From Acidobacteriota bacterium (GTDB taxonomy: Bacteria; Acidobacteriota; Vicinamibacteria; Vicinamibacterales; UBA8438), in the NCBI GenBank assembly GCA_009838525.1, contig VXRJ01000011.1:1-64000 (forward strand): DNA of 64,000 bases, in the 5' to 3' direction. A model generated the notes under the pieces. That model worked only from the letters and a program-made list of their open reading frames with translations, was not told the origin of the DNA and did not search any database. A program made the translations under genes and the position numbers. Within the stretch, counting starts at the first letter, position 1, and each line of letters starts with the position of its first letter. Of the stretch, positions 41,521 to 49,924 are shown piece after piece.

Positions 41521-41767
41521 CCGAGACATCCACGTAGGAGTCCGCCACCGTGTCGAGGTCGGCGCGGAACCGCGCGAAATCGATCCTCGGGGCCGTGCGT
41601 GCGGCGGCGGCAATCGCGGACCGCGGGACGAATTGGCGCCGGAGAATCGGCCCCAGTTCAGCGACGGGTGTGCCATTCCGGGTCACGACGATCCGCTCAC
41701 CCCCCTGGACGTCTCGCAGGATGGCCGCCGAGTCGTTCCTAAGCTGACGCTGCGAAATCGTACGCAT
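41513..41767 (-). CDS. Phd/YefM family antitoxin
   Basis: The 84-residue protein starts at MRTISQRQLRNDSAAILRDV, the Phd/YefM DNA-binding fold, with GERIVVTRNGTPVAELGPI. The C-terminal part (RIDFARFRADLDTVADSYVD) should wrap the PIN toxin. It precedes and overlaps the toxin gene by 8 bases. Three phased GTAGC repeats lie just upstream and may be its operator. Confidence 0.9.
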   Translation of the reverse strand: MRTISQRQLRNDSAAILRDVQGGERIVVTRNGTPVAELGPILRRQFVPRSAIAAAARTAPRIDFARFRADLDTVADSYVDVSDG

Positions 41768-41776
41768 GGGAATATC

Positions 41777-41801
41777 GTAGCATAACGTAGCGGTTTGTAG
41801 C
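41777..41801 (-). promoter_or_regulatory. three GTAGC repeats with 10-bp phasing, candidate antitoxin operator
   Basis: GTAGC occurs at 41777-41781, 41787-41791 and 41797-41801, exactly one helical turn apart. The array begins 10 bases upstream of the Phd-type start. Direct repeats on one face of the helix suit cooperative binding of an antitoxin or antitoxin-toxin complex. The function is inferred. Confidence 0.5.
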
Positions 41802-41855
41802 ACATTGGTGGCAGTCAATCTTCGTGGAAATACGTCCTGTGCAGGATGCCCGTAA

Positions 41856-41879
41856 ATATGGCAATATGTATAACCATAT
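41856..41879 (+). promoter_or_regulatory. inverted repeat over the vapB start, candidate operator
   Basis: ATATGG (41856-41861) and CCATAT (41874-41879) form an inverted repeat separated by 12 AT-rich bases. The right arm covers the vapB start codon. Binding of VapBC here would block both promoter and translation start. Confidence 0.45.
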
Positions 41880-42123
41880 GAAGACTACCGTTGAGTTGCC
41901 GGACGACCTGCTGGTAGCCGCGAAGATCCGAGCTGTAGAGGCGCGTTCGACCCTGCGGGAGTTGATCGAGCAGGGGCTCCGCCGGGTGCTTGATGAGCGG
42001 CCGCATCCACAGGGAAAACAGCATTCTCGGATCGACTGGGTGACGGTCGACGGCGGGCTTCCCCCGGGAGTCGATCTGCAGGACCGTGCCGCGATGCACG
42101 ACTGGATTCGGCGCGACCGATGA
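41878..42123 (+). CDS. vapB: VapB family antitoxin
   Basis: The 81-residue protein starts at MKTTVELPDDLLVAAKIRAV, a ribbon-helix-helix DNA-binding start, with LRELIEQGLRRVLDE as the second helix. The C-terminal WVTVDGGLPPGVDLQDRAAM is the common VapB toxin-neutralising tail. The ORF could start earlier at 41824, but the inverted-repeat operator and family start favour 41878. It overlaps vapC by ATGA. Confidence 0.92.
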   Translation: MKTTVELPDDLLVAAKIRAVEARSTLRELIEQGLRRVLDERPHPQGKQHSRIDWVTVDGGLPPGVDLQDRAAMHDWIRRDR

Positions 42124-42611
42124 TTGCCCTCGACACGAACCTCCTCGTCTACGCGCACCGTGCCGCCACACCGCAGCACCATGCGGCCCGTAGCGCCATC
42201 ACCCGCGCCAGCCAATGGTCGACCGGGTGGGGATTCAGCCTGTCCGTCATCCTCGAGTTCTGGAGCGTAGTGACTCATCCGGCGTCCGCCGGCGGACCCT
42301 CCACACCCGAGCAGGCCACAGATTTCATCGCCAATCTGCGAGCGGCGGGCGCCGAAGTCTGGATGCCGGGGGGGCGGTTTGCGGAGCGCGTGGCCAGGCT
42401 TGCGACCGAGCTGTCTGTCGTCGGGCCGCGCGTTTTCGACCTGCAGATCGCCCTGATGGCCTTCGAAGGCGGCGCGAGCGAACTCTGGACCGCCGACCGC
42501 AGCTTCACTTCCGTGCCGGGGCTACCAGTCGTGCTCCCGCTAGCAGCCCGTGGCGAAACCCCGCGCCGGCGTCGAGATCGTCGCGGAACTACTCCACCCA
42601 GTCCGCGATGA
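42120..42611 (+). CDS. vapC: VapC family PIN toxin with an extended tail
   Basis: The protein is 163 residues. PIN residues are in MIALDTNLLVYAHRA (Asp), FSLSVILEFWSVVTHP (Glu) and RVFDLQIALMA...ELWTADRSFTSV (two Asp). It is coupled to vapB by ATGA. Ordinary relatives end soon after VLPL. Here the frame runs 22 residues further (AARGETPRRRRDRRG) through a CTAGCAGCCCGTGGCGAAAC repeat in which TAG is out of frame. The basic tail may thus come from repeat insertion. The 3' end overlaps the convergent lipoprotein gene by 23 bases. Confidence 0.9.
   Translation: MIALDTNLLVYAHRAATPQHHAARSAITRASQWSTGWGFSLSVILEFWSVVTHPASAGGPSTPEQATDFIANLRAAGAEVWMPGGRFAERVARLATELSVVGPRVFDLQIALMAFEGGASELWTADRSFTSVPGLPVVLPLAARGETPRRRRDRRGTTPPSPR
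42539..42558 (+). repeat. copy of the CTAGCAGCCCGTGG repeat inside the vapC end
   Basis: CTAGCAGCCCGTGGCGAAAC differs at one base from the left arm of the long hairpin at 54904-54922 (CTAGCAGCCCGTGGTGAAAC). Here no matching right arm is seen. It lies where a VapC gene would normally stop. Confidence 0.6.
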
Positions 42612-43728
42612 AGACATTGGTGTCGCCTTCCTCGGCGGCGTCGCGGTTGGACGCGAAGATGAGCTTCGAGCCGTCGGGAGAGAACATCGGGAAGCCGTCG
42701 AACACGTCGGTGAACGTGATCTGCTTCAGGCCGGTGCCATCGAGGTTGACCATGAACAGGTCGAAGTTGCGGCCGTCCGGGTTGTGCATGTTCGACGAGA
42801 AGATGATCCGCTCGCCGTCGGGATGCCAAAACGGGGCGAAGCTGGCCCCGCCGAAGTCGGTCACCTGCCGGACGTTGGCGCCGTCGGCGTCCATGACGAA
42901 CACCTCGACCGCCGTCGGCCGCCAGAGGCCTTCGTCCAGCAGCCGCTTGTAATCATCGTACCCCTCGCCGTCCGGGATCTCGCGGCCGCGGAAGATGATC
43001 TTCGAACCGTCGGGCGAGAAGAACGCACCGCCGTCCGGCCCTTGGCGGTGGGTCAGGCGGCGCACGCCGGAGCCGTCCGGGTTCATCGAGTAGATCTCCA
43101 TGTCGCCGTCGCGCACGCTCGTAAAGACAATCGTGCCATCGGGTCCGACCGTCGGCTCGGCGTCGTAGCCAGGCGTGTCGGTCAGCCGCTCCAGGCCGCT
43201 GCCGTCCGGGTTCGCGCGGAAGATGTCGTAGCTGTCATAGATCGCCCAGACGTAACCCATCGCGAAGCTGGGCGGGGGCGGACACTCGGCTCCGCCGAGG
43301 TGGGTCGACGCGTAGACGATCGATTCACCGTCCGGATAGAAATAGCCGCAGGTGGTGCGCCCCTCCCCCGTGCTCACCATCTGCTGGTTGGATCCGTCCA
43401 GGTTCATCCGGAAGATCTGATCGCACGGGACGCCCTCGCGGGTCGACTGGAAGATGATCTGGGATCCGTCGAACGAGAAGTAGGCCTCGGCGTTCTCGCC
43501 GCCGAACGTGAGCTGGCGGAGGTTCGCGAGGTGGACTTCGGTGTCGCCGGGGGCAGCAGCATCGGCGCCGCTCATCTCCTCCGGGGCCGGCGTCCCGTCG
43601 CCCGGCGTTTCGCCGGCAGGCGCCTCGCCGGCAGGCTCCCCGGCGGGTGCGCCGCACGCGCCGGTCATCAGCAGGACCAGGGCGAACGTCGCGACAAGGA
43701 GGCCGCGATTCTCGAATCTCGAAGGCAT
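42589..43728 (-). CDS. TolB-like beta-propeller lipoprotein
   Basis: The 379-residue protein has a lipoprotein signal (VLLMTGAC, lipid on Cys25), a Gly/Ala/Pro/Glu-rich linker, then WD40-like PD40 blades: AYFSFDGSQIIFQSTREG, GYFYPDGESIVYAST, PTVGPDGTIVFTSVRDGD, AFFSPDGSKIIFRGR, PFWHPDGERIIFSS and PMFSPDGSKLIFASNRD. It probably sits in the periplasm on a membrane. It lies 58 bases after the TRAP DctQM gene on the same strand. GGGAG precedes the start. The function is unknown. Confidence 0.9.
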   Translation of the reverse strand: MPSRFENRGLLVATFALVLLMTGACGAPAGEPAGEAPAGETPGDGTPAPEEMSGADAAAPGDTEVHLANLRQLTFGGENAEAYFSFDGSQIIFQSTREGVPCDQIFRMNLDGSNQQMVSTGEGRTTCGYFYPDGESIVYASTHLGGAECPPPPSFAMGYVWAIYDSYDIFRANPDGSGLERLTDTPGYDAEPTVGPDGTIVFTSVRDGDMEIYSMNPDGSGVRRLTHRQGPDGGAFFSPDGSKIIFRGREIPDGEGYDDYKRLLDEGLWRPTAVEVFVMDADGANVRQVTDFGGASFAPFWHPDGERIIFSSNMHNPDGRNFDLFMVNLDGTGLKQITFTDVFDGFPMFSPDGSKLIFASNRDAAEEGDTNVFIADWVE

Positions 43729-43786
43729 GGCTTCGCTCCCTCTGTTGAACGCGTTTCCGCGCGAGCCCAGGCCCCCGGAGCAAGCG

Positions 43787-45658
43787 CTACTGACGGCCTA
43801 CCAGTTCCAGCAGGCCCAGCGTGAGCCATGGTACATAAGTGATTACGAGCACGCCAATGCCGAGGATGATCAGCAGCGGCACTGACGCGCGGTAGACGGA
43901 AAGCAGCGGCCGGTCGAACCGGTACGAGGCCAGGAAGAGGTTCAGCCCAACCGGCGGCGTCAGGTACCCCAGCTCCAGGTTGGCGATGAAGATGATGCCG
44001 AGATGGACGGGATCGATCCCGTACGCCGCGCCGATCTCCGAGATGAGGGGCACCACGACGACGATCGCCGAGAAGATGTCCATCACGCAGCCGACAAGCA
44101 GCAGGAAGACGTTGAGGGCGAGCAGGAACAGCAGCGGCGACTCGATCCGCGCCTGCGTCCATTCCAGCAGGCGGAAAGGAATATCGACGTCCACCATGTA
44201 GGCGGTGAAGCCCTTGGCGACGGCCAGGATGATCAGGACGCCGCCGATCAGGACGACGCACTCCCGGAACGCCGCGCCGAGGCCGGGGCCGAGCCGGAAG
44301 TCGCGGTGGATCAAGCCGGTCACGACCGCCGCGTAGAGCGCCGTCAGGGCGGACGTTTCGACCAGCGTCGCGCGGCCGCTCAGCAGCGCGCCGAGCACGA
44401 CGAACGGCAGCAGGAGCTCCCACTTCGCCTCCCAGAGCGCGGAAACCGCCTCGCCCGCCGCGAACCGGTGCCGCCCGGCGCCGGTCAGCATCCCTTCGCG
44501 CATGCCCCAAGCGGCTACCAGCCCGATCAGCAGCAGGCCGGGAAGGATGCCGCCGATGAAGAGGTTCTCCGGCGCCGTCTGCGCGACGATGGCGTACAGG
44601 ATGAGGGGCATCGCCGGCGGCAGCAGCAACCCGAGCGATCCGGACGCGGTGAGCAGACCGACCGAGAAGCGGTCCCGATAACCATCGTTCAGCAGCGCCG
44701 GCAGCAGCAGGCCCCCGAGGGCCAGGATGGTCACGCCGGAGCCGCCCGTGAAGATCGTGAAGAACGCGCAGACCACCGCGCAGACCACCGCCGTGCCGCC
44801 GGGCATCCAGCCGACGAGGGCGCGGAAAACCCGCAGCAGCCGTTCGGACGACTGCCCCTGGGCGAGGATGAACCCGGTCAGCGTGAAGAGCGGGATCGAC
44901 GGCAGGTGCGGCTCGGTTGCCAGGTCGTAGGCGTAGAGCGGCACCGCCGCCGGGTCGAACGCATCGACCATGTAGAGAAAGACCGCCGCACCGGCGAGCA
45001 CGGTGAAGATCGGGGCGCCGGCGAGCGCCGCGACCACCACCAGGACCACCCAGGGCCATCCCGCCCCGCCCGCGACGACGCACGACGCCTCGTCCACGTT
45101 CGCACAGGCCGCGCCCGTCGTGCTGAGCCAGATGCCGGCCACAATGCCCAACGCCGCCGCGATGCGCCCGGCCCAGCTACCCGCTCCCCACGCCAGACGG
45201 ACGGCAATAAGCCCGAACGCGAACGGCAGCACCAGTTGAAACACCCACGACGGAATGCCGAGGGCGATGTCGCCCCCTACTTCCATCTCGATCGCGACGA
45301 CGTCGATCGCCGACCAGGCGAGCAGGGCCGACACGCCGGCGCCCACCGTGGCCGCGAACGCCTGCGAGACCCGTCGCGCCCGGCCCTCCGGAATGAACGT
45401 CGCCGTCGCGAGCGCGATCAGCTTGTTACGCCGGGCCGCGAGCCCCGCCCCAAGGAAGCCGACCCAGAGCGTCAGATGCTCGACGAACGGAATCGACCCC
45501 GGGATGCCTCCCGCAACGAGGGGACGGATGACGATCTCGGCAAGGGGCAGCAGAACCATCACCCCCAGGGCGCAGGCGGCAAGCAGTTCCTCGCCGGTGT
45601 GGAGAAAACCGAGCAGGCGAGGTACGGGCCGGGCGTCGGTCGCGCTCGAGGCAGTCAT
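43787..45658 (-). CDS. TRAP transporter fused DctQ-DctM permease
   Basis: The 623-residue membrane protein combines a four-helix DctQ domain (residues 1-170, with VEHLTLWVGFLGAGLAARRN) and a DctM domain of about 12 helices. DctM marks are PSIPLFTLTGFILAQG, GGSGVTILALGGLLLPAL, PPAMPLILYAIVAQTAPE, DIFSAIVVVVPLI and NLELGYLTPPVGLNLFLASY. The fusion carries an organic acid or similar solute with Na+ or H+, together with the DctP protein encoded upstream. The gap to dctP is 49 bases. Confidence 0.94.
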   Translation of the reverse strand: MTASSATDARPVPRLLGFLHTGEELLAACALGVMVLLPLAEIVIRPLVAGGIPGSIPFVEHLTLWVGFLGAGLAARRNKLIALATATFIPEGRARRVSQAFAATVGAGVSALLAWSAIDVVAIEMEVGGDIALGIPSWVFQLVLPFAFGLIAVRLAWGAGSWAGRIAAALGIVAGIWLSTTGAACANVDEASCVVAGGAGWPWVVLVVVAALAGAPIFTVLAGAAVFLYMVDAFDPAAVPLYAYDLATEPHLPSIPLFTLTGFILAQGQSSERLLRVFRALVGWMPGGTAVVCAVVCAFFTIFTGGSGVTILALGGLLLPALLNDGYRDRFSVGLLTASGSLGLLLPPAMPLILYAIVAQTAPENLFIGGILPGLLLIGLVAAWGMREGMLTGAGRHRFAAGEAVSALWEAKWELLLPFVVLGALLSGRATLVETSALTALYAAVVTGLIHRDFRLGPGLGAAFRECVVLIGGVLIILAVAKGFTAYMVDVDIPFRLLEWTQARIESPLLFLLALNVFLLLVGCVMDIFSAIVVVVPLISEIGAAYGIDPVHLGIIFIANLELGYLTPPVGLNLFLASYRFDRPLLSVYRASVPLLIILGIGVLVITYVPWLTLGLLELVGRQ

Positions 45659-45707
45659 CTATCGATCCGTGCGGCGCCGCGGGCACGCAGGTTGCCCGCG
45701 GGACCAT

Positions 45708-46757
45708 TTACTGGTTGCGATACTCGGAGCGGGCCCGAACCGCCTCGTCGTAGACGTCGGCGGGGACGCGCGTGCCGCGCCAGCTCGCGGTGAGGTCTTC
45801 GGATACCGCGCGAAAGGCCGACGCTTCCGCGCTGCTCACCGAGTGGACGGTCAAGCCGCGCTTCTGCATTTCCGCGACGGCATCCCGGTCCTGGCGCAGC
45901 ACCTCGGTGAAGAGGAAGTCGGCCATCTTCTCCGCGCTCCCGCGGATGGCGGCGCGATCCGCTTCGTCAATCCGGTCCCACGCACGCTGGGTTATAACGG
46001 TGGCGCCATACACGGGCCCAAGCGGTATGTCGAGCATGTTCGACGTCTGCCGGTACCACTGAAAGACGAGCGCGCCGTACGGCGGGCTCGGATAGGCGTC
46101 GATCAAACCCGTGTTGAGCCCCATCAGCACGTCGGTCAGAGCGAGGGGCACCGGGTTGAAGCCGTTCTCCTTGTACCACTGCACCATTCCGTCGTCGCCC
46201 GCCGCCGTGAACAGTTTCGCCCGGCGCAGGCCGCCGATGTCGGTCACCGGATCGGCGGAAAAGACGTGGACCCAGCCGCCATGGCCCCAGCCGATCAGCA
46301 CGAGACCGTTTTCCGCGAGGGCGTCACGCATTCGCGGCGTGAGCGCGTCCAGCACATGCTGGGCCTCGCCGTCGTCCGCGAAGAAGAACGGGATGCCGAA
46401 CACGTTGAAGGCTTCGTCGATCTCGGTCAGGGCAGGCAACGTGAGCGCCGCCACCTGCGGGTTGTTCAGCCGCATCCGCCGGATGATCGTCGATTCGTCG
46501 CCAGTGGTGCCCCGCACCTGGAGCCGGACGCGGCCGTCGGTCGATTGCTGCCACTCCGACGCCATCTGCTTCAGGGCGCGGTCCCACAGCGAGTTGGCGG
46601 GAAGGATGGTGCCGAGACGCAGGTTGGCGCGCTGCGCGTCGAGCAACGCCGGCGCCGCGATCAGCAGCAGGGCGACAACCGCCGCCCGGAAAACCGTAAT
46701 CGACGTCGTCCCGCCCGCGGCGAGCCGGCTCGCCCGGGGCGTGAACTTCTCTCTCAT
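45708..46757 (-). CDS. dctP: TRAP transporter substrate-binding protein DctP
   Basis: The 349-residue periplasmic protein has a signal peptide (VFRAAVVALLLIAAPALLDA). Its fold is indicated by LRLGTILPANSLWDRALKQM, WQQSTDGRVRLQVRG and the DctP helix region TDIGGLRRAKLFTAAGDDGM, with a conserved Arg likely to hold a carboxylate. PVPLALTDVLMGLNTGLIDA and AVITQ-type VYGATVITQRAWD are also typical. The ATG overlaps the stop of the TatT-like gene (ATGA), and AGGAGA precedes it. It delivers substrate to DctQM. Confidence 0.94.
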   Translation of the reverse strand: MREKFTPRASRLAAGGTTSITVFRAAVVALLLIAAPALLDAQRANLRLGTILPANSLWDRALKQMASEWQQSTDGRVRLQVRGTTGDESTIIRRMRLNNPQVAALTLPALTEIDEAFNVFGIPFFFADDGEAQHVLDALTPRMRDALAENGLVLIGWGHGGWVHVFSADPVTDIGGLRRAKLFTAAGDDGMVQWYKENGFNPVPLALTDVLMGLNTGLIDAYPSPPYGALVFQWYRQTSNMLDIPLGPVYGATVITQRAWDRIDEADRAAIRGSAEKMADFLFTEVLRQDRDAVAEMQKRGLTVHSVSSAEASAFRAVSEDLTASWRGTRVPADVYDEAVRARSEYRNQ

Positions 46758-47707
46758 GGTCGAATCTCCTGCGCCTCTTCGTCGTCGAGCGGCGCGAAGA
46801 AGAGGTCGTCGATATGGTCCAGCAGCACGCGCGCCCGCCGCTGTGCGATGGTGTTCAGCAACCGGTTCTCGGGCGCCTCGTTCACGTCTATGGCGATCGC
46901 CGTCTCCAGCAATTCCTGAAACTCCTCGCGGTTCTCTTCCGCGATGGCAACACCGGTCGCCAGCGACAGGTAAGCGCCCGCATCCTTGCCCTCCGACAAC
47001 TCCACCGCTCGGGCGAAGTGTTCGCGCGCCCGCTCGTAGGACCCCCCCATCGCCTCGCCGACCGACTCGAGCGTGATGAACGCCACGTGCAGCGAGCCCC
47101 GCTCGTAGTCCTCGTCCAGCTCCAGCGCCCGGTCCAGCAGGGCGCGAGCGGCCGGCAGGTCGGCCACCAGCGCCGGCTGATCGAGCCCGAGCGAGATGGC
47201 GAGAATCCACGCGCCGCCCAGATAGTACAGGCTCTCCACGTCGGCGGCCTCGAAGACCGTGACCGCCCCCTCCGGATTGGCGAGCAGCCGATCGGTGATG
47301 CCGGGATGATCGACTTCGATGTTTCGCAGGCCGTAGTCGCGCGCACGGAGATACATCCGGCGCGCCCGTTCGTTGAGCTCGCCCGCGAGGGCGTAGTCGT
47401 CCCACTCCGCGATGGCGGCGTCGGCCTGCAGGAACGCGTTGGCGTAGAGAAGAAAGCCCGTGTTGGCGAACAGCAGGACGTCCTGTCGCTCCGGGTCCGC
47501 ATCCATGATCGACTCGATCGTCTTGAGAAGGAATGGGAGCGAGTCCCGCACCAGCTCAGGATCCTCCTCGGAGAGGTAGACGGCGGGATTGACCAACGTC
47601 GGCAGCACCGCGTTGACCGCCATCGTGCGGAGGGAGCAACCGGAAAGCGAAGCGATCAGGAGCAGAACCGCGGCGAAACGCGCCGCGCCGTGAAGAAGGC
47701 TACCCAT
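46754..47707 (-). CDS. TatT-like TRAP-associated TPR lipoprotein
   Basis: The 317-residue protein has a lipoprotein signal MGSLLHGAARFAAVLLLIAS ending in LSGC. The body is all-helical with TPR-like units (YYLGGAWILAISLGLDQPAL, ARALLDRALELDEDYERG, YERAREHFARAVELSEGKDA). Order and coupling with dctP and dctQM match the TatT-TatP-TatQM system described in Treponema, where the T component is a lipoprotein trimer that binds the substrate protein. Ligand unknown. A longer upstream frame overlaps the divergent gene and is ignored. Confidence 0.87.
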   Translation of the reverse strand: MGSLLHGAARFAAVLLLIASLSGCSLRTMAVNAVLPTLVNPAVYLSEEDPELVRDSLPFLLKTIESIMDADPERQDVLLFANTGFLLYANAFLQADAAIAEWDDYALAGELNERARRMYLRARDYGLRNIEVDHPGITDRLLANPEGAVTVFEAADVESLYYLGGAWILAISLGLDQPALVADLPAARALLDRALELDEDYERGSLHVAFITLESVGEAMGGSYERAREHFARAVELSEGKDAGAYLSLATGVAIAEENREEFQELLETAIAIDVNEAPENRLLNTIAQRRARVLLDHIDDLFFAPLDDEEAQEIRP

Positions 47708-47786
47708 CCAGCCGTGATGTGTGCATGCGCGATTCTTGCCGGCAGGCTTGATCATATCAGCGATACCCCGTGGCATCATCTTGAGG

Positions 47787-48509
47787 ATGGGTGGGTTCGT
47801 CACGATCCCGGGCGGGTGGTTCGTCATGGGAAACGACGCGGGACAGGCCGACGAGCGGCCGCCGCACCGGGTCTGGGTCGATGCGTTCGAGATGGCGGTC
47901 GATCCGGTGACGCGACGGGAGTACGCGCGCTTCCTGGAAGCGACCGGTAGGGGCTGGCCGCGGGAGTGGGATGCCCTCGCCTTCACGCGCGACGACCTGC
48001 CGGTAGTGGGCGTGAGCTGGAACGACGCGGTCGTGTACTGCCTCTGGCGGTCGTCGGCCGGCACCAGCGGGAAGCACCCAGCACCTGTGCGGCTGCCGAC
48101 CGAGGCGGAGTGGGAACGCGCCGCCCGCGCCGGACGGGAAGGGTGCGACTTCCCGTGGGGTGAGAACGGCGCCATTCCCGACTGGATCCCGAACGCGGGG
48201 CGCGGGCCGCTGGAGGGCCCCTGGCCGGTGGCCCTCGGTCCACCCAACGGCTACGGCGTGCGGGGCATTACCGCGAACATCCACGAGTGGTGCGCCGACT
48301 GGCATGCGCGCGACTGGTACGCGCGGTCGCCGACGCGCAATCCGTCCGGACCGCAAGGCGGCGTGCGACGTGCGTCGCGTGGCGGATCGTGGCGCCACGC
48401 CGTAACGATCAGCCGGGTTGCGGCCCGCAGCAAGCTCGACCCGTCGTTCCGGTACACCGACTACGGCTTCCGCGTCGTGCGTGATCTTCCGGCAAGAGGC
48501 GGACAGTGA
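47787..48509 (+). CDS. formylglycine-generating-enzyme (SUMF1) family protein
   Basis: The 240-residue protein starts at MGGFVTIPGGWFVMGNDAGQ. It has the family blocks DERPPHRVWVDAFEMAVDPV, PVVGVSWNDAVVYCLWRS, RLPTEAEWERAARAG, ANIHEWCADW and RGGSWRH. The two-cysteine copper site of true FGE is not clearly complete, so it may be a C-type-lectin-like relative rather than a sulfatase activator. No sulfatase gene is nearby. It overlaps the next gene by GTGA. Confidence 0.87.
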   Translation: MGGFVTIPGGWFVMGNDAGQADERPPHRVWVDAFEMAVDPVTRREYARFLEATGRGWPREWDALAFTRDDLPVVGVSWNDAVVYCLWRSSAGTSGKHPAPVRLPTEAEWERAARAGREGCDFPWGENGAIPDWIPNAGRGPLEGPWPVALGPPNGYGVRGITANIHEWCADWHARDWYARSPTRNPSGPQGGVRRASRGGSWRHAVTISRVAARSKLDPSFRYTDYGFRVVRDLPARGGQ

Positions 48510-49924
48510 ATGCCGCACCGCCACGGGGTGGCGCGCAGCCTGAGCACCGCGACACGTGGCAACTCGCGCTCGAGGTCGCCCGCGCGGCGCGCGCAGAGGG
48601 TGGGCGCGCGCTGATCGTCGGCGGCCACGTCCGCGACCGCCTTCTCGGCGCCGAGAGCATCGAGCCGGACAACCTCGACCTCGAGGTGTACGGCCTCACG
48701 GCGGATCGCCTCGGCGCGCTGCTCGGTCGCTTCGGCCGCGTCGATACGGTCGGCGCGAGCTTCACCGTTTACAAGCTGGGCCGGCTCGACGTCTCGCTCC
48801 CACGGACGGAATCCAAGACCGGGAGAGGGCACCGGGGTTTCACGGTCACCGGCGATCCAACGCTGCCGATGGAGCAGGCGGCGCGTCGGCGCGACTTCAC
48901 GGTGAACGCGATCGCCTGGGATCCGCTCGACGACGAATACCTCGACCCCTGCCATGGGCGCGACGATCTCGAACGGCGCTGCCTTCGAATGGTCGATCCG
49001 GAGACATTCGGCGACGACAGCCTGCGGGTTCTGCGCGCGATGCAGTTCGCGGCGCGGCTCGAGTTCCGCGTCGACGAGGCGACAAGGGCGCGTTGCCGGG
49101 AGATCCCGCTAGACGATCTACCGGCCGAACGGATCTGGGGCGAGATGGAGAAGCTGCTGCTCCTCGCCCGGCGGCCATCCATCGGCTTCCGCCTGGCGCG
49201 CGAGATCGGCGTCGTCGAACATCTCTTCCCGGAGCTGCATGCGCTGATCGACTGCCCGCAGGAGCCCGAATGGCACCCGGAGGGGGACGTCTGGGTCCAC
49301 ACCCTGCTGGTGATCGATCAGGCGCGGCAGCGAATCGACGACCTGCCCAGGCCGCAACAGCTCGCGATCATGCTGGGCGCGGTCTGCCACGACTTCGGGA
49401 AGCCGGCCACCACCGCGTTCATCGACGGGCGGATCCGCTCGCGCGACCACGAGGCGGAAGGCGTGCCGCCCGCCATTGCGTTTCTGGACCGGCTGAACGT
49501 CCACTCCTTCGACGGCTACGACGTCCGCCACCAGGTGCTGGGACTCGTCGCGCACCACCTGAAGCCTGGCATGTGGCGGACGGCAAGAGACGGCGTCGGC
49601 GACGGCGCCTTCCGCCGGCTCGCGCGCAAGGTGGATCTGGAGCTGCTCGCACGCCTCGCCAAGGCGGACTGTCTGGGACGGACCGGCGAATTCGACTGCT
49701 CCGCGATGGACTGGTTCCTCGAGCGGGCCCGCGCCCTCGGCGTGGAGCATGGCCCGCCGGCGCCCATCCTGCTGGGGCGCCACCTGCTGGAGCTGGGCGT
49801 ACCGCCCGGTCCGGAGCTGGGCCGGCTCCTGAAGCAGGTCTACGAGCGGCAGCTCGAGGGCGAGATCACGACGCTCGCACAGGCAACGACGGCGGCGCGC
49901 GAACTGATCAGGGATCCGCACTGA
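48506..49924 (+). CDS. CCA tRNA nucleotidyltransferase / poly(A) polymerase family with HD domain
   Basis: The 472-residue protein starts at GTG overlapping the previous stop. The head has ALIVGGHVRDRLLG (GGxVRD), the acidic pair region DNLDLEVYGL, RRRDFTVNAIAWDPLDDEYL (RRDxTxNA) and RVLRAMQFAARLEF. A C-terminal HD phosphohydrolase domain shows HTLLVIDQAR, GAVCHDFGKP and HHLKPG. It could add CCA to tRNA or degrade/adenylate RNA; sequence alone does not separate these. HD-fused forms are multifunctional CCA enzymes in E. coli. Confidence 0.9.
   Translation: MNAAPPRGGAQPEHRDTWQLALEVARAARAEGGRALIVGGHVRDRLLGAESIEPDNLDLEVYGLTADRLGALLGRFGRVDTVGASFTVYKLGRLDVSLPRTESKTGRGHRGFTVTGDPTLPMEQAARRRDFTVNAIAWDPLDDEYLDPCHGRDDLERRCLRMVDPETFGDDSLRVLRAMQFAARLEFRVDEATRARCREIPLDDLPAERIWGEMEKLLLLARRPSIGFRLAREIGVVEHLFPELHALIDCPQEPEWHPEGDVWVHTLLVIDQARQRIDDLPRPQQLAIMLGAVCHDFGKPATTAFIDGRIRSRDHEAEGVPPAIAFLDRLNVHSFDGYDVRHQVLGLVAHHLKPGMWRTARDGVGDGAFRRLARKVDLELLARLAKADCLGRTGEFDCSAMDWFLERARALGVEHGPPAPILLGRHLLELGVPPGPELGRLLKQVYERQLEGEITTLAQATTAARELIRDPH

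Noticed and set aside
44003-45793. 596-codon plus-strand frame over the TRAP permease gene
   Set aside because: Composition is His/Arg/Asp-rich with no motifs; it lies antisense to an obvious DctQM membrane protein.
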